This document shows, piece by piece, positions 10,045 to 18,658 of a DNA stretch of 64,000 nt (the stretch's first letter is position 1; each line of letters begins with the position of its first letter). Below the pieces are notes generated by a model that did not search any database, was not told the origin of the DNA, and saw nothing but the letters and a program-made list of their open reading frames with translations. The DNA lies in the NCBI GenBank assembly GCA_036381235.1, contig DASVDE010000029.1, positions 1 through 64,000 of the forward strand, written 5' to 3'. A program made the position numbers and the translations under genes. The DNA is from DASVDE01 sp036381235. GTDB lineage: Bacteria; Actinomycetota; Thermoleophilia; Solirubrobacterales; 70-9.

Positions 10045-10746
10045 TTACGGCGCAGCGTTGGCTTGCGCCTGGCGTCGCACTATCCAGTGGCCTCCCAGCA
10101 GTAGAGCCAGCAGCGCGGCAGCGCTTCCCAGCACCAGCGGGTCGGTGAGGCTGAGGCCCTCCAGGCGGGTGCCGAAGTAGACGGAGAGCGCGGTAATCGG
10201 CAGGTAGGCGACCGTCGTCGTCCAGATGAAGCGCCAAACCGGCACATGGGCGGCGCCGGCCGCGTAGGAGACGAGGCTGAAGGGAACGATCGGGATCAGC
10301 CGCACGGCGAGCAACAGGGTGACGCCGCCGCGCTCGATCATCGCCTCGGTTCGCTCGAAGCGCTCGACTCCAAGCCAGCGGTCCAGCAGGGGTCGCGCGA
10401 CGCGGTTGCCGACCGCGAAGCAGAGCAGGCCCGACGCCAGCCAACCGGTCATCACCAGGGCCATCGCCGGGAAGAAGCCGTAGGCGAAGCCGCTGGCCGC
10501 GTCGACGATCTCGGCCGGATAGAAGACGACCGTGTGCAGGAGGCAGAGGGCGAGGATCAGCAGTGGGCCGCCGATCCCGAGGCTGTCGATCTCGGTGCGC
10601 ACCTGATCGGTGTCGCCGCGCACGGCGGCGGTGAAGGCGTCTCGCAGGTCCGGCACCGCCAGCACCAGGCCGGCGAGCGCGGCGAGCCCCACCAGAGTGA
10701 TCGCGATCTCAACTAACGGCGGTCGCGTGTGGGAGCCCGGTTCCAC
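10045..10746 (-). CDS. TVP38/TMEM64 (DedA/VTT-type) membrane protein
   Basis: The 233-aa integral membrane protein has about five to six hydrophobic segments. The conserved VTT core includes FYPAEIVDAASGFAYGFFPA, followed by RLIPIVPFSLVSYAAGAAHV. The family is linked to lipid scrambling or membrane homeostasis, but no exact role is assigned. The frame is open further upstream; GTG at 10746 or GTG at 10791 are the plausible starts and neither has a strong ribosome site. It lies 71 nt downstream of recD2 on the same strand and ends 3 nt from the convergent S8 peptidase gene. Confidence 0.8.
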   Translation of the reverse strand: MEPGSHTRPPLVEIAITLVGLAALAGLVLAVPDLRDAFTAAVRGDTDQVRTEIDSLGIGGPLLILALCLLHTVVFYPAEIVDAASGFAYGFFPAMALVMTGWLASGLLCFAVGNRVARPLLDRWLGVERFERTEAMIERGGVTLLLAVRLIPIVPFSLVSYAAGAAHVPVWRFIWTTTVAYLPITALSVYFGTRLEGLSLTDPLVLGSAAALLALLLGGHWIVRRQAQANAAP

Positions 10747-10817
10747 GCGGCGAAGTATCCCGGCGTTTCGTACGAGACGTGCATTGACCACCCCTGAGGG
10801 GGAAAATGCAAGTCTCG

Positions 10818-12959
10818 TCAGCCGCGTAGGCGTTCGGCCAGGCCTGAGTGGCGGGCGCCGGCATCGTCGCGGCGCACGGCCATCGCCAGCGCGCCGGGGT
10901 CGCCGATCAGCACGCAGCTGCTGCGGGCGCGGGTGATCGCGGTGTAGAGGAGGGGGCGGGTCAGCATCCGCGAGTGGGAGCGATGGCAGACGCCGACCAC
11001 GACCGGCACCTCGCATCCCTGCGACTTGTGCACGGAGATCGCGTAGGCGAGGCGCAGGGTTGCGGTCTCCCCGTAGGGGATGACCAGGGAGCCGCCGTCG
11101 TCGGTGTCGACGACGATCGCCTCCTCGTCGGGATCGTCGGAGCGCAGGAAGACGATCGAGCCGTTCATCAGCCCCAGCTCATGGGAGTTGCGGGTCTGGA
11201 TCAGGCGGTCGCCGATCCGGAAGCGCTCGCTCAGCGCCGGGCGGCCGTTCGGGTTGAGTCGCGCCTGGAGGCGCTCGTTGAGCGCATCGATCCCGACCGC
11301 CCCCCGGTACATCGGCGCCAGCACCTGCACGTCGCGGATCGGGTCGACGCCGAAACGCTTCGGCGCCCGCTCGGCGACCACCTCGACCACTGTCTCGAGC
11401 GCCCGCTCCGGGCTTGGCCGGTCGATGAAGAAGAAATCGTGGTCCTGGTCCTCCTCCGGCTGGAGGTGGGGCGGGCGCCCCTGGTTGATCTCGTGCGCGG
11501 CGGTTGTGATCATCGAGCGCGCCGCCTGGCGGAAGATGTGGCTGAGCCGCACCACCGGCGCGACGCCGGAGGCGATCAGATCCTCGAAGGGCTTGCCGGC
11601 GCCGATCGGCGGCAGCTGATCGGCGTCGCCGACGAAGACGATGTGGGTCGACTCGGCGAGCGCCCGCAGCAGCACTTCGGCGAGGCGCAGGTTCAGCATC
11701 GACGCTTCGTCGACCACCACCAGCTCAGCGGGCAGTGGGTGGCCGGGATTGAAGGCGGGCTCGCGGCCGGGCATCCACTCCAGCATGCGGTGGATCGTCT
11801 GCGCCTCGTGGCCGGTCGCCTCCTCCATGCGCCGCGCCGCGCGCCCGGTCGGGGCGCAGAGGGCGACCTTGACGTTGGCCGCCTCCGCCTCGGCGACGAT
11901 CGCCCGCGTGCATACCGTCTTGCCGACGCCGGGCCCGCCGGTGAGGATCGAGATCCGCGAGGCGAAAGCCCCGCGCACCGCGGCCCACTGCTCCTCTGTC
12001 AGGCCCTCGGCGTGCGCGGCTCCCTGCGACGGGGCGTCGCCCGGGTCATGTCCGAGGTGGGGCTCCGCAGTGGCGCGGGCACGCAGCGTTTCGGCTACGG
12101 CGACCTCGCCGGCGTGGGTCAGCTCGCGATAGGCCCGACCCTCCTCGACCAGCAAGCCGCGAGCCTCGACCAGCACATCGGGATCGGGGTCGAGGCCCAG
12201 CAGCTTCGCGGCCCGGGCGCGCAGCTCGTCCACCGGCAGGTATGTGTGGCCCTGCTGCTCGGCCTCGGAGAGGGCGAAGACGGCAGCGGCCTGCGCTCGC
12301 TTGCTCGACTCCGGCGGCACATCGGCGGCCAGTGCGATCTTGTCGGCGCGGGCGAAGCCGACGCCGTCGACCTCGGTCAGCCGATAGGGGTCCTCGTGCA
12401 GGATCGCCATCGCCCGTTCGCCGTAGCGGTTGTGGATCGGCGCCGCCAGGTGAGCGAGTCCATGCGGGGCGAGCTGGACGTGCAGGTCGCGAACGGCGCG
12501 GCTGGCATGCCAGGACTCGGCAGCGGCCGCCGCCTGCTTGGCGCTGACTCCGCGCAGGGACCCGAACACGCCGTGCGGATCGGCGGCGATCGCCCCCAGC
12601 ACTCCCTCGCCGTGCTCGTCCACCAGCCGCTCGGCGCGGGCCGGGCCGATATGGCGCAGGGTGGTCAGGTAGGCGACGCGCCCCTCGTGATCGGCGGGGT
12701 CGAGCGGCAGCGCGCCACGTGCCCGCAGCTGGCGCCCGTAGCGGGAGTGCGTCTGCCAGTCTCCGCTCACCTCCGCCCGGTCGCCGGGCCCGAGATGGGC
12801 GACCGGGCCGACCAGGGCGAACCCCTCGGCCGACTCAGCGTCCTGCACCTCGAGCACCGCGTAGCCGTCGTCCTCGGCGCTGAAGATGACGCCGAGAACC
12901 TCGACCGTACCCGTATAAGCAGCCGCATCGGCGTCGAACAGGGTGGCCGTCTCGTTCAT
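10818..12959 (-). CDS. recD2: RecD2-type SF1B DNA helicase / ATP-dependent exodeoxyribonuclease
   Basis: The protein (713 aa) is a 5'-3' DNA helicase of the RecD2 group, which works without RecBC. The N-terminal OB-like region (VEVLGVIFSAEDDGYAVLEV) and helix-hairpin-helix segments (IGPARAERLVDEHG, DGVGFARADKIA) precede the motor. Motor motifs are ILTGGPGVGKTVCT (Walker A, near residue 338), VVVDEASM (motif II), FVGDADQLPPIGAG (motif III) and AYAISVHKSQGCE plus LLYTAITRA (motifs V and VI). Length and order match the family. It has a role in DNA repair rather than phage defence as far as is known. Confidence 0.94.
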   Translation of the reverse strand: MNETATLFDADAAAYTGTVEVLGVIFSAEDDGYAVLEVQDAESAEGFALVGPVAHLGPGDRAEVSGDWQTHSRYGRQLRARGALPLDPADHEGRVAYLTTLRHIGPARAERLVDEHGEGVLGAIAADPHGVFGSLRGVSAKQAAAAAESWHASRAVRDLHVQLAPHGLAHLAAPIHNRYGERAMAILHEDPYRLTEVDGVGFARADKIALAADVPPESSKRAQAAAVFALSEAEQQGHTYLPVDELRARAAKLLGLDPDPDVLVEARGLLVEEGRAYRELTHAGEVAVAETLRARATAEPHLGHDPGDAPSQGAAHAEGLTEEQWAAVRGAFASRISILTGGPGVGKTVCTRAIVAEAEAANVKVALCAPTGRAARRMEEATGHEAQTIHRMLEWMPGREPAFNPGHPLPAELVVVDEASMLNLRLAEVLLRALAESTHIVFVGDADQLPPIGAGKPFEDLIASGVAPVVRLSHIFRQAARSMITTAAHEINQGRPPHLQPEEDQDHDFFFIDRPSPERALETVVEVVAERAPKRFGVDPIRDVQVLAPMYRGAVGIDALNERLQARLNPNGRPALSERFRIGDRLIQTRNSHELGLMNGSIVFLRSDDPDEEAIVVDTDDGGSLVIPYGETATLRLAYAISVHKSQGCEVPVVVGVCHRSHSRMLTRPLLYTAITRARSSCVLIGDPGALAMAVRRDDAGARHSGLAERLRG

Positions 12960-13040
12960 CCATCAAAGCTAGCTAGCGAGGAGGCGGCACCGCTCCGTGA
13001 AGTCGGAGTTTCCGCAAGTGGTGGGGTCAGCGCATAGCGA

Positions 13041-13193
13041 TCAGTCGGGTAGCTCGGCGAGCTTGTCGTCCAGCTGTCTGCGCAGTGAATCGCAGACCGC
13101 GTCCACTTCCGGGTTGTGCCGCTCGGAGGCGAGCACTCCCAGCAGAACTTCGGCGTCGGGCTTTGACATCGTCAGCGTCACTTGGTCGGCCAT
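13041..13193 (-). CDS. small hypothetical protein (50 aa)
   Basis: The frame is preceded by an excellent GAGGAGGT ribosome site 5 nt before the ATG at 13193, which makes translation likely. The product starts MADQVTLTMSKPDAEVLLGV and contains a mixed helix with one Cys (VCDSLRRQLDDKL). It is divergent from the methyltransferase gene. The family is not recognised. Confidence 0.6.
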   Translation of the reverse strand: MADQVTLTMSKPDAEVLLGVLASERHNPEVDAVCDSLRRQLDDKLAELPD

Positions 13194-13309
13194 CGGACCT
13201 CCTCGGGTTTGTGCAGCCACCCTCGCGCACGGGCGGGCAGGCGACATCGGTAGATGCCCGCAATCCGGGTCGACAGGGAAAACCGACGCGGTTACGCTTG
13301 GCGGTGCGG

Positions 13310-14599
13310 ATGCAGAGCACCGGCGGTGTCGCCAATCGCTTCGCGCCGCTCGCGGCGCGACTCGAGCGCCGCCTCACCGGCGGCCTGCCGTTCGCGGTGC
13401 GCTTCTGGGACGGAAGCGAGCTGCGCCCCGAAGAGGGTCGCGGCAGCGGCGACACGTTGCTGGTCCGCGACTCCCGCGCTCTCTCCTACATCGCCACCGC
13501 TCCTGGCCAGCTGGGGCTTGCGCGCGCCTGGGTGGCCGGCGATCTCGACGTCGACGGCGACCTGGAGCGGGCGCTGCGCGCCGGGGAGCGGTTCCGCGAT
13601 CTCCGCCTCGGGTTGCGCGACAAAGCCGCCTCGGCGCTCGCCGCTGCCCGGGCCGGGGCGCTGCGCCTGCGCCGCCCCTCGCCACCGGCCAGCGAGGCGC
13701 ACCCAAGCGGCCGTCTGCACTCCCTGCGCCGTGACCGCGAGGCGGTCCGCCACCACTACGACGTCTCCAACGACTTCTACCGCCTGGTCCTGGGACCGAG
13801 CATGGTCTATTCCTGTGCCTACTTCGACTCTCCCCGGGACACCTTGGAGGAGGCGCAGATGCGAAAGCTCGAGGTGATCTGCCACAAGCTGCGATTGACG
13901 GCGGGGGAGCGGCTGCTGGACGTCGGCTGCGGCTGGGGCTCGCTGGTCATCCACGCCGCTCAAAACCACGGGGCGCGGGCGGTCGGCATCACCCTGTCGG
14001 AGCCGCAGGCGGAATTGGCTCGGGAACGCATCCGCGAGCTCGGCATCGAGCACCGCTGCGAGGTCCGCGTGCAGGACTACCGCGAGGTCGACGACGGGCC
14101 CTTCGACAAGGTCGCCAGCGTCGGCATGTACGAGCACGTGGGGGCTGCGCGCCTCGACGAGTACATGCGCCGGTTGCGCGGCCTCGCCCGGCCCGGCGGC
14201 CTCGTTCTCAATCACGGGATCGTGCGCCTGGCGTCCGGCCCGCGGCGGAGGAACACCTTCATCTGGCGCTATGTCTTCCCCGACGGCGAGCTGCACCCGG
14301 TCGGCGCCGTCGTCGCCTCCATGGAGCGCGCCGGACTGGAGCTGCGCGACGCCGAGTCCCTGCGCGAGCACTACACGCTGACCCTGCACCGCTGGGTCGA
14401 GAACCTCGCCGCCAATCGCGAGCAGGCTGTCGCCGAGGTAGGCGAGGAGCGCGAGCGGATCTGGCGCCTCTACATGACTGGCTCCGCCCTCGCCTTCGAG
14501 CGCGGCGACATCTCGGTCCAGCAGCTGCTCGCATCGGTCCCCGGCGCCCCGGCCGAATTCCCCCTGGCGCGTCCCTGGAGGCCACGAGTGGACAGTTGA
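13310..14599 (+). CDS. cfa: cyclopropane-fatty-acyl-phospholipid synthase family methyltransferase
   Basis: The 429-aa protein transfers a methylene or methyl group from SAM to unsaturated acyl chains of membrane phospholipids. The N-terminal domain (about 1-130) precedes the linker HHYDVSNDFYRLVLGPSMVYSCAYF, typical of CFA synthases. SAM motif I is LLDVGCGWGSL (near residue 205), then GITLSEPQ, SVGMYEHVG and the C-terminal YTLTLHRWVENL. The ATG at 13310 (or GTG at 13304) is the start; the upstream part of the frame is not family-like. Cfa is the closest name; fatty-acid methyltransferases of the same fold cannot be excluded. Confidence 0.88.
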   Translation: MQSTGGVANRFAPLAARLERRLTGGLPFAVRFWDGSELRPEEGRGSGDTLLVRDSRALSYIATAPGQLGLARAWVAGDLDVDGDLERALRAGERFRDLRLGLRDKAASALAAARAGALRLRRPSPPASEAHPSGRLHSLRRDREAVRHHYDVSNDFYRLVLGPSMVYSCAYFDSPRDTLEEAQMRKLEVICHKLRLTAGERLLDVGCGWGSLVIHAAQNHGARAVGITLSEPQAELARERIRELGIEHRCEVRVQDYREVDDGPFDKVASVGMYEHVGAARLDEYMRRLRGLARPGGLVLNHGIVRLASGPRRRNTFIWRYVFPDGELHPVGAVVASMERAGLELRDAESLREHYTLTLHRWVENLAANREQAVAEVGEERERIWRLYMTGSALAFERGDISVQQLLASVPGAPAEFPLARPWRPRVDS

Positions 14600-14615
14600 C
14601 CCCCGAATACGGGGG
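14600..14615 (+). terminator. short GC hairpin after the methyltransferase gene
   Basis: CCCCCG-AATA-CGGGGG starts directly after the TGA stop. It has a perfect 6-bp stem and a 4-nt loop with no T-run. It may terminate or stabilise the upstream mRNA. Confidence 0.5.
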
Positions 14616-14651
14616 TAAACCGTTCAGCCGGCGGCGAGTAGCGTGAGCGGC

Positions 14652-14870
14652 ATGGACTCCGCACCCGCCAACGGCCTCTGCGACAGCTGCCGCCACCAGC
14701 AGCTTGTCCCCAACACGCGCGGCTCGGTCTTCTCCCTCTGCCTGCGCTCCCGCACGGACGAGCGCTACGCGCGCTACCCACGGGTACCGGTAGCCGCCTG
14801 CCCTGGCTACCAACCCCGTGAAAAAGATTTTGGCGGCCGTGTCGATTCCCGTGGGACTCGCTCGTCGTAG
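14652..14870 (+). CDS. small cysteine-containing protein, zinc-ribbon-like
   Basis: The 72-aa product has CDSCRHQQL near the start, then a lone Cys in SLCLRSRTD and another in AACPGY. This spacing suggests a four-Cys metal site. The pattern C-x2-C-R-H-Q followed by RSRTD-x4-RYPR-x-P-V-x-A-CPG is one I have met in small proteins of related actinobacteria with no assigned role. The start is ATG 14652 (or GTG 14643). It precedes the DGPF gene by 44 nt. Confidence 0.6.
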   Translation: MDSAPANGLCDSCRHQQLVPNTRGSVFSLCLRSRTDERYARYPRVPVAACPGYQPREKDFGGRVDSRGTRSS

Positions 14871-14914
14871 TGGGTAGAAGCGCAATATGCGAACGACAGG
14901 AAAGGACGGCTGAG

Positions 14915-15337
14915 ATGCGATTCATGGTGCTGGTCAAGGCAAGCGAGGAGTCCGAGGCGGGCGTGATGCCCAGTGAGGAAGACCTCGCCGCGATGGGCAA
15001 GTTCAACGAGGAGATGGTGAAAGCCGGCGTGATGCTGGCGGGCGAGGGCCTTCATCCCACCTCCAAGGGGGTGCGTATCCGCTTCTCCGGGGACGATCGG
15101 ACGGTGATCGACGGCCCGTTCGCCGAGACGAAGGAGCTGCTCGCCGGCTACTGGCTGATCCAGACCCGCGACCGCGAGGAAGCGATCGAGTGGATGAAGC
15201 GCGCTCCCTTCGACGGCGGCACGGAGATCGAGGTTCGCCAGGTCTTCGAGGAGGAGGACTTCGGCGAGGAGTTCACCCCGGAGCTGCGCGAGCAGGAACA
15301 GCGGATCCGGGCCCAGGCCGAGCAGAACCAGGCCTAG
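14915..15337 (+). CDS. YCII-related DGPF domain protein
   Basis: The 140-aa protein is a YCII-like ferredoxin-fold domain. The hallmark VIDGPFAETKELLAGYWLI is present, as is the N-terminal MRFMVLVKASEESEAG. The catalytic role of the family is not settled. DGPF proteins are commonly encoded beside ECF42 sigma factors, and the next gene is one. The start ATG 14915 is preceded by AGGAAAGGA. Its last 20 residues are a Glu/Gln-rich tail. Confidence 0.9.
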   Translation: MRFMVLVKASEESEAGVMPSEEDLAAMGKFNEEMVKAGVMLAGEGLHPTSKGVRIRFSGDDRTVIDGPFAETKELLAGYWLIQTRDREEAIEWMKRAPFDGGTEIEVRQVFEEEDFGEEFTPELREQEQRIRAQAEQNQA

Positions 15338-15347
15338 CGGAGAACCG

Positions 15348-15392
15348 GGTGTAACGCGTTTGACATGCGATAGCTGTCAAACGCGTTACACC
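15348..15392. repeat. dispersed palindromic element, copy B (perfect)
   Basis: Arms GGTGTAACGCGTTTGACA and TGTCAAACGCGTTACACC are perfect 18-bp inverted repeats around the 9-nt loop TGCGATAGC. The element fills the 71-nt gap between the DGPF gene and the ECF42 sigma gene. It is the most complete member of the family also seen at 4107 and 57037. Confidence 0.85.
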
Positions 15393-15408
15393 TCCATATC
15401 TTGAGGGG

Positions 15409-16671
15409 GTGACCAGCCCCGAGGACGCCCGCCGCGCGATCGACGCGGTCTGGAGGATCGAGTCGGCGCGGCTGATCGCCGGCCTGGCGCGGATGGTGCG
15501 CGACATAGGCCTCGCTGAGGATCTCGCCCAGGATGCGTTGGTGGCGGCCCTCGAGCAGTGGCCGCGGTCGGGAGTTCCCGACAGCCCCGGCGCCTGGCTG
15601 ATGGCGACCGCGAAGAATCGCGCGATCGACCGGATTCGTCACGGCGAGATGGCCGCCCGCAAGCAGCAGGAGCTGGGGCGGGAGGAGGAGCTGCGCCGGC
15701 AACTCTCCGAGCGCGACCTTGCCGCGCAGGCCGACGAGGAGATCGGCGACGAGTTGCTGAGCTTGATCTTCACCGCCTGCCACCCGCTGCTGGCGACCGA
15801 GGCGCGGGTGGCGTTGACCCTGCGCCTGGTCGGCTCGCTGACCACGGCGGAGATCGCGCGCGCCTTCCTCGTCAAGGAGTCGACGGTGGCGCAGCGGATC
15901 GTACGGGCGAAGCGAACGCTGGCCGAGGCCAAGGTGCCGATCGAGGTGCCGGCCGGGGCGGAGCTGGACGAGCGCCTCGGCTCGGTGCTGGAGGTGATCT
16001 ACGCGATCTTCAACGAGGGCTATTCGGCGAGCGCCGGCGAGAACCTGATCCGCGCCGACCTATGCGAAGAGGCGATGCGCCTCGGCCGCATCCTCGCCGA
16101 GCTGGCCCCGCGCGAGCCCGAAGCGCACGGGCTGATCGCGCTGATGGAACTCCAGGCCTCGCGCTTCGCGGCCCGCACCGGGCCCTCCGGGGAGCCGGTG
16201 CTGCTGCTCGACCAGGACCGGGCGCGCTGGGACTTCGTTCTGATCGGCCGCGGCCTGAAGGGCCTCGAGCGTGCCGAGACCCTCGGCCGCCCGCTCGGCC
16301 CCTACGCGCTGCAGGCCGCGATCGCCGCCTGCCACGCGCGGGCGCGCACCGCCGCGGAGACCGATTGGGAGCGGATCGCCGCCCTATACGACGGCCTTGC
16401 CGCGATCACCGGTTCACCGGTGGTGAAGCTGAACCGCGCCGTCGCGATCGGGATGGCGTTCGGCCCGGAAGCGGGTTTGGAGCTGGTCGATGCGCTCGCT
16501 GGCGAGCCGGCGCTGGAGGGCTACCACCTGCTGCCGGCCGCTCGCGGCGAGATGCTGGAGCGGCTGGGGCGGGGAGAGGAGGCGCGGGCAGAGTTCGAGC
16601 GCGCCGCGTCCCTCACCCGGAATGAGCGGGAGCGCGCGCTTCTTCTTGGCCGGAGCGCGCCGCCCCGATAG
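15409..16671 (+). CDS. ECF42-group RNA polymerase sigma factor with C-terminal TPR-like domain
   Basis: The 420-aa protein has an ECF sigma core in the first 180 residues: region 2 (GLAEDLAQDALVAALEQWP, PGAWLMATAKNRAIDRIR) and region 4 (LRLVGSLTTAEIARAFLVKESTVAQRIVRAKRTL). A long helical C-terminal extension contains the FNEGYSAS block and TPR-like helices, as in ECF42. This group has no classical anti-sigma factor and is encoded next to DGPF proteins, as here. The start is GTG at 15409 just after GAGGGG. Its 3' end overlaps the convergent bactofilin-like gene by 59 nt. Confidence 0.92.
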   Translation: MTSPEDARRAIDAVWRIESARLIAGLARMVRDIGLAEDLAQDALVAALEQWPRSGVPDSPGAWLMATAKNRAIDRIRHGEMAARKQQELGREEELRRQLSERDLAAQADEEIGDELLSLIFTACHPLLATEARVALTLRLVGSLTTAEIARAFLVKESTVAQRIVRAKRTLAEAKVPIEVPAGAELDERLGSVLEVIYAIFNEGYSASAGENLIRADLCEEAMRLGRILAELAPREPEAHGLIALMELQASRFAARTGPSGEPVLLLDQDRARWDFVLIGRGLKGLERAETLGRPLGPYALQAAIAACHARARTAAETDWERIAALYDGLAAITGSPVVKLNRAVAIGMAFGPEAGLELVDALAGEPALEGYHLLPAARGEMLERLGRGEEARAEFERAASLTRNERERALLLGRSAPPR

Positions 16672-17545
16672 CGGCGCCGATCAGCCCGAGGCCGAAGACG
16701 ACGGCGGCCAGCCAGACCAAGAGGCCGAAGATCGGCACCAACGCCAGCGCTCGCAGGATCGCCAGGCCGGCGAGGAAAGAGAGGAGCCGTTCGCGCGGGG
16801 GCTTGACTATCGCGCGGCCCAGCGCCCAGGCGGCGGTGACGTAGGCGACCGCGTAGACGGGAAGCAGCGCCAGGGCGATGCCGATCCCCAGCGGAAGGCC
16901 GAACACTGTGATCGCCGAGATCGCGGCGCTCAGCGGCAGCACGATGAAGATCGCGATGCCGATCGCGATCGTCGGTCCGACCCGCTGCCGGGTTTGGGCG
17001 GCGATCGCATCGGCCGCCCGCGGCGCGATCAGCAACAACAGGCAGCCGAGCACCACCGAGGAGATCGTGATCGCGAACCAGAGGATGAAGGCGCCGATGA
17101 AGGGGAGGAAGTCAAGCGAGTCGTTCCAGTCCTCCTTCTGCACGTCTCCGCCGACGACCGCTGCGGGGGAGACATCCGGGCGCTCGTCGCCGTAGTTGAC
17201 GTCGCCTCCGACTCTGGCGCTCGGCAGCAGCCGCGCCAGGCCGCTGATCGTCACCAGATCGCCGTCGATCCGGCCTCGGACGAGGACATCGCCGCTGACG
17301 ACGACGACGTCGCCGTCGACCCGGCCGGCGATCCGCGCGTCTCCGTGGACGATGAAAACGCCATCGACGAACTCGCCTCGCTCGATCGTGACGTCCCCGT
17401 TGATGACGACGATCGCGTCGCCCGGGTCGCTGCGCTCCTGGGGCGGGATCGCATCGATCCGCCCGCCGCGGTCCTCCGCCGCACCCGCGGGTGCGGCGGA
17501 GAGGAGCGCGATCAGCGCGGTGGCTAGGACCGAGATGCGACGCAC
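16613..17545 (-). CDS. bactofilin-like (polymer-forming) membrane protein
   Basis: The 310-aa protein has a signal-like N-terminus (VLATALIALLSAAPAGAA), then a right-handed beta-helix segment of repeated short strands (GDVTIERGEFVDGVFIVHGD, GRVDGDVVVVSGDV, GRIDGDLVTISG) as in bactofilins. At least four membrane segments follow in the second half (FIGAFILWFAITI, AIGIAIFIVLPLS, LPLGIGIALALLPVYAV, LVPIFGLLVWLAAVVFGL). It probably anchors an extracytoplasmic scaffold domain to the membrane. GTG 17545 was chosen because it lies 10 nt after the cupin stop; a GTG at 17581 would overlap the cupin gene. Confidence 0.72.
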   Translation of the reverse strand: MRRISVLATALIALLSAAPAGAAEDRGGRIDAIPPQERSDPGDAIVVINGDVTIERGEFVDGVFIVHGDARIAGRVDGDVVVVSGDVLVRGRIDGDLVTISGLARLLPSARVGGDVNYGDERPDVSPAAVVGGDVQKEDWNDSLDFLPFIGAFILWFAITISSVVLGCLLLLIAPRAADAIAAQTRQRVGPTIAIGIAIFIVLPLSAAISAITVFGLPLGIGIALALLPVYAVAYVTAAWALGRAIVKPPRERLLSFLAGLAILRALALVPIFGLLVWLAAVVFGLGLIGAAIGAARSGQEEARAPAHSG

Positions 17546-17555
17546 TGCGGCGAGC

Positions 17556-17948
17556 TTAACTCGCCATCGGGTCCGGTTCACCCAACTTCGTTACATCCGG
17601 CGCCTCGTAGGCCTCGCCCGGCTTTCCGCCAAGCACAAGAATCCGGATACCTTCGTCGCCCGGCCAAACCTTGCGGGTGACACCGGTGCCGACCCGGGCG
17701 ACGTGATCGGCGTCGAGCGGGAAGCGCTCGCCTTCGATCTCCAGCTCGCCGCCTCCGCGCAGGGTCACGTAAACCTCTTCCTGTCCGTCGTGCTCGTGGT
17801 CGTGCTCGGGGTAGTTCTCGTAGTTGGGGGGCATGTCGATGATCTGCATGCCAAAGGACTCGACGCCAAGCTCGGCGCGGGCCCTCTTGAAGCCGCCGCC
17901 AAAGACGGCCTCCATCTCGTCGATCTTCTTCACCGTGTAGCCGCTCAT
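17556..17948 (-). CDS. cupin domain protein
   Basis: This 130-aa single-domain cupin has a metal site HDHEHDGQEEVYVTLRG and a second motif DADHVARVGTGVTRKVWPG. Substrate is unknown. The frame extends upstream, but ATG 17948 follows AGGAGG within a purine-rich leader and begins at MSGYTVKKID. It is divergent from the TetR gene and shares the intergenic palindrome, so it is the likely regulated target. The bactofilin-like gene follows within 10 nt. Confidence 0.85.
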   Translation of the reverse strand: MSGYTVKKIDEMEAVFGGGFKRARAELGVESFGMQIIDMPPNYENYPEHDHEHDGQEEVYVTLRGGGELEIEGERFPLDADHVARVGTGVTRKVWPGDEGIRILVLGGKPGEAYEAPDVTKLGEPDPMAS

Positions 17949-18033
17949 TTGCTCTCTTTTCCTCCTGGGGAAGTTGATTGGGACCGCAGCACCTCGCGGT
18001 TCTTCGTTGCTCTGGCGCGATCCTAGTGCTTGA

Positions 18034-18045
18034 ACGAACGTTCGT
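18034..18045. promoter_or_regulatory. palindromic operator between cupin and TetR genes
   Basis: ACGAACGTTCGT is a perfect 12-bp palindrome 25 nt before the TetR start and 85 nt before the cupin start. Autoregulation through such a divergent site is common for TetR-family regulators. Confidence 0.6.
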
Positions 18046-18070
18046 GCTTTTCCGCTACCCTCAAATCGAA

Positions 18071-18658
18071 ATGAGCGTCCCCACAGCAACCCCGAAGGGA
18101 GCCGAGACCCGCGCCGCGATCCTCGACCTCGCCGTCGACCTCGCATCAGCCGAAGGCCTGGAGGGGTTGACGATTGGCCGCCTCGCGGCCGAGCTGGAGA
18201 TGAGCAAGAGCGGTCTCTTCGGCCACTTCGGCTCCAAGCAGGAGCTGCAGCTGGCGACGGTCGAAGCCGCTGCGCGTCGCTTTCGCGTGGCGGTCATCGA
18301 TTCGGCTCAGGACGCGCCCGACGGCGCCCCTCGCCTGCGCGCGATGGTCGACGGCTACTTCACCTACCTTGCCTCCGAGCCCTATTCGGGTGGCTGTTTT
18401 TGGGCATCGACCTCGGCCGAGTACGACGATCGCCCGGGTCCCGTTCGCGATGCGATCGCCGGCGCGGTCGGCGCCTGGCTGGGGGAGTTGGAGCGGCAGG
18501 CCCGGATCGCCCGGGCGCCCGATCCTCCCCGTCTCGCCTTCGAGCTCTTCGCCTTGGCGATGGGGGCGAACTCGCGCTACCGGCTGAGCGGCGATCGCCG
18601 CGTCTTCGACTACGCGCGCGATTCGATCGACCGGTTGCTGAAGGAGTTGCCGGCGTGA
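18071..18658 (+). CDS. TetR/AcrR family transcriptional regulator
   Basis: The 195-aa protein has an N-terminal helix-turn-helix (GLTIGRLAAELEMSKSGLFGHFGSKQEL, about residues 35-62) and a ligand-binding C-terminal domain (SGGCFWASTSAEYDDRPG) of the TetR_C_11-like group. The ligand is unknown. It is divergent from the cupin gene with a palindrome between them. Its stop overlaps the GTG of the next gene (GTGA), so the SnoaL-like protein is co-translated with it. Confidence 0.92.
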   Translation: MSVPTATPKGAETRAAILDLAVDLASAEGLEGLTIGRLAAELEMSKSGLFGHFGSKQELQLATVEAAARRFRVAVIDSAQDAPDGAPRLRAMVDGYFTYLASEPYSGGCFWASTSAEYDDRPGPVRDAIAGAVGAWLGELERQARIARAPDPPRLAFELFALAMGANSRYRLSGDRRVFDYARDSIDRLLKELPA

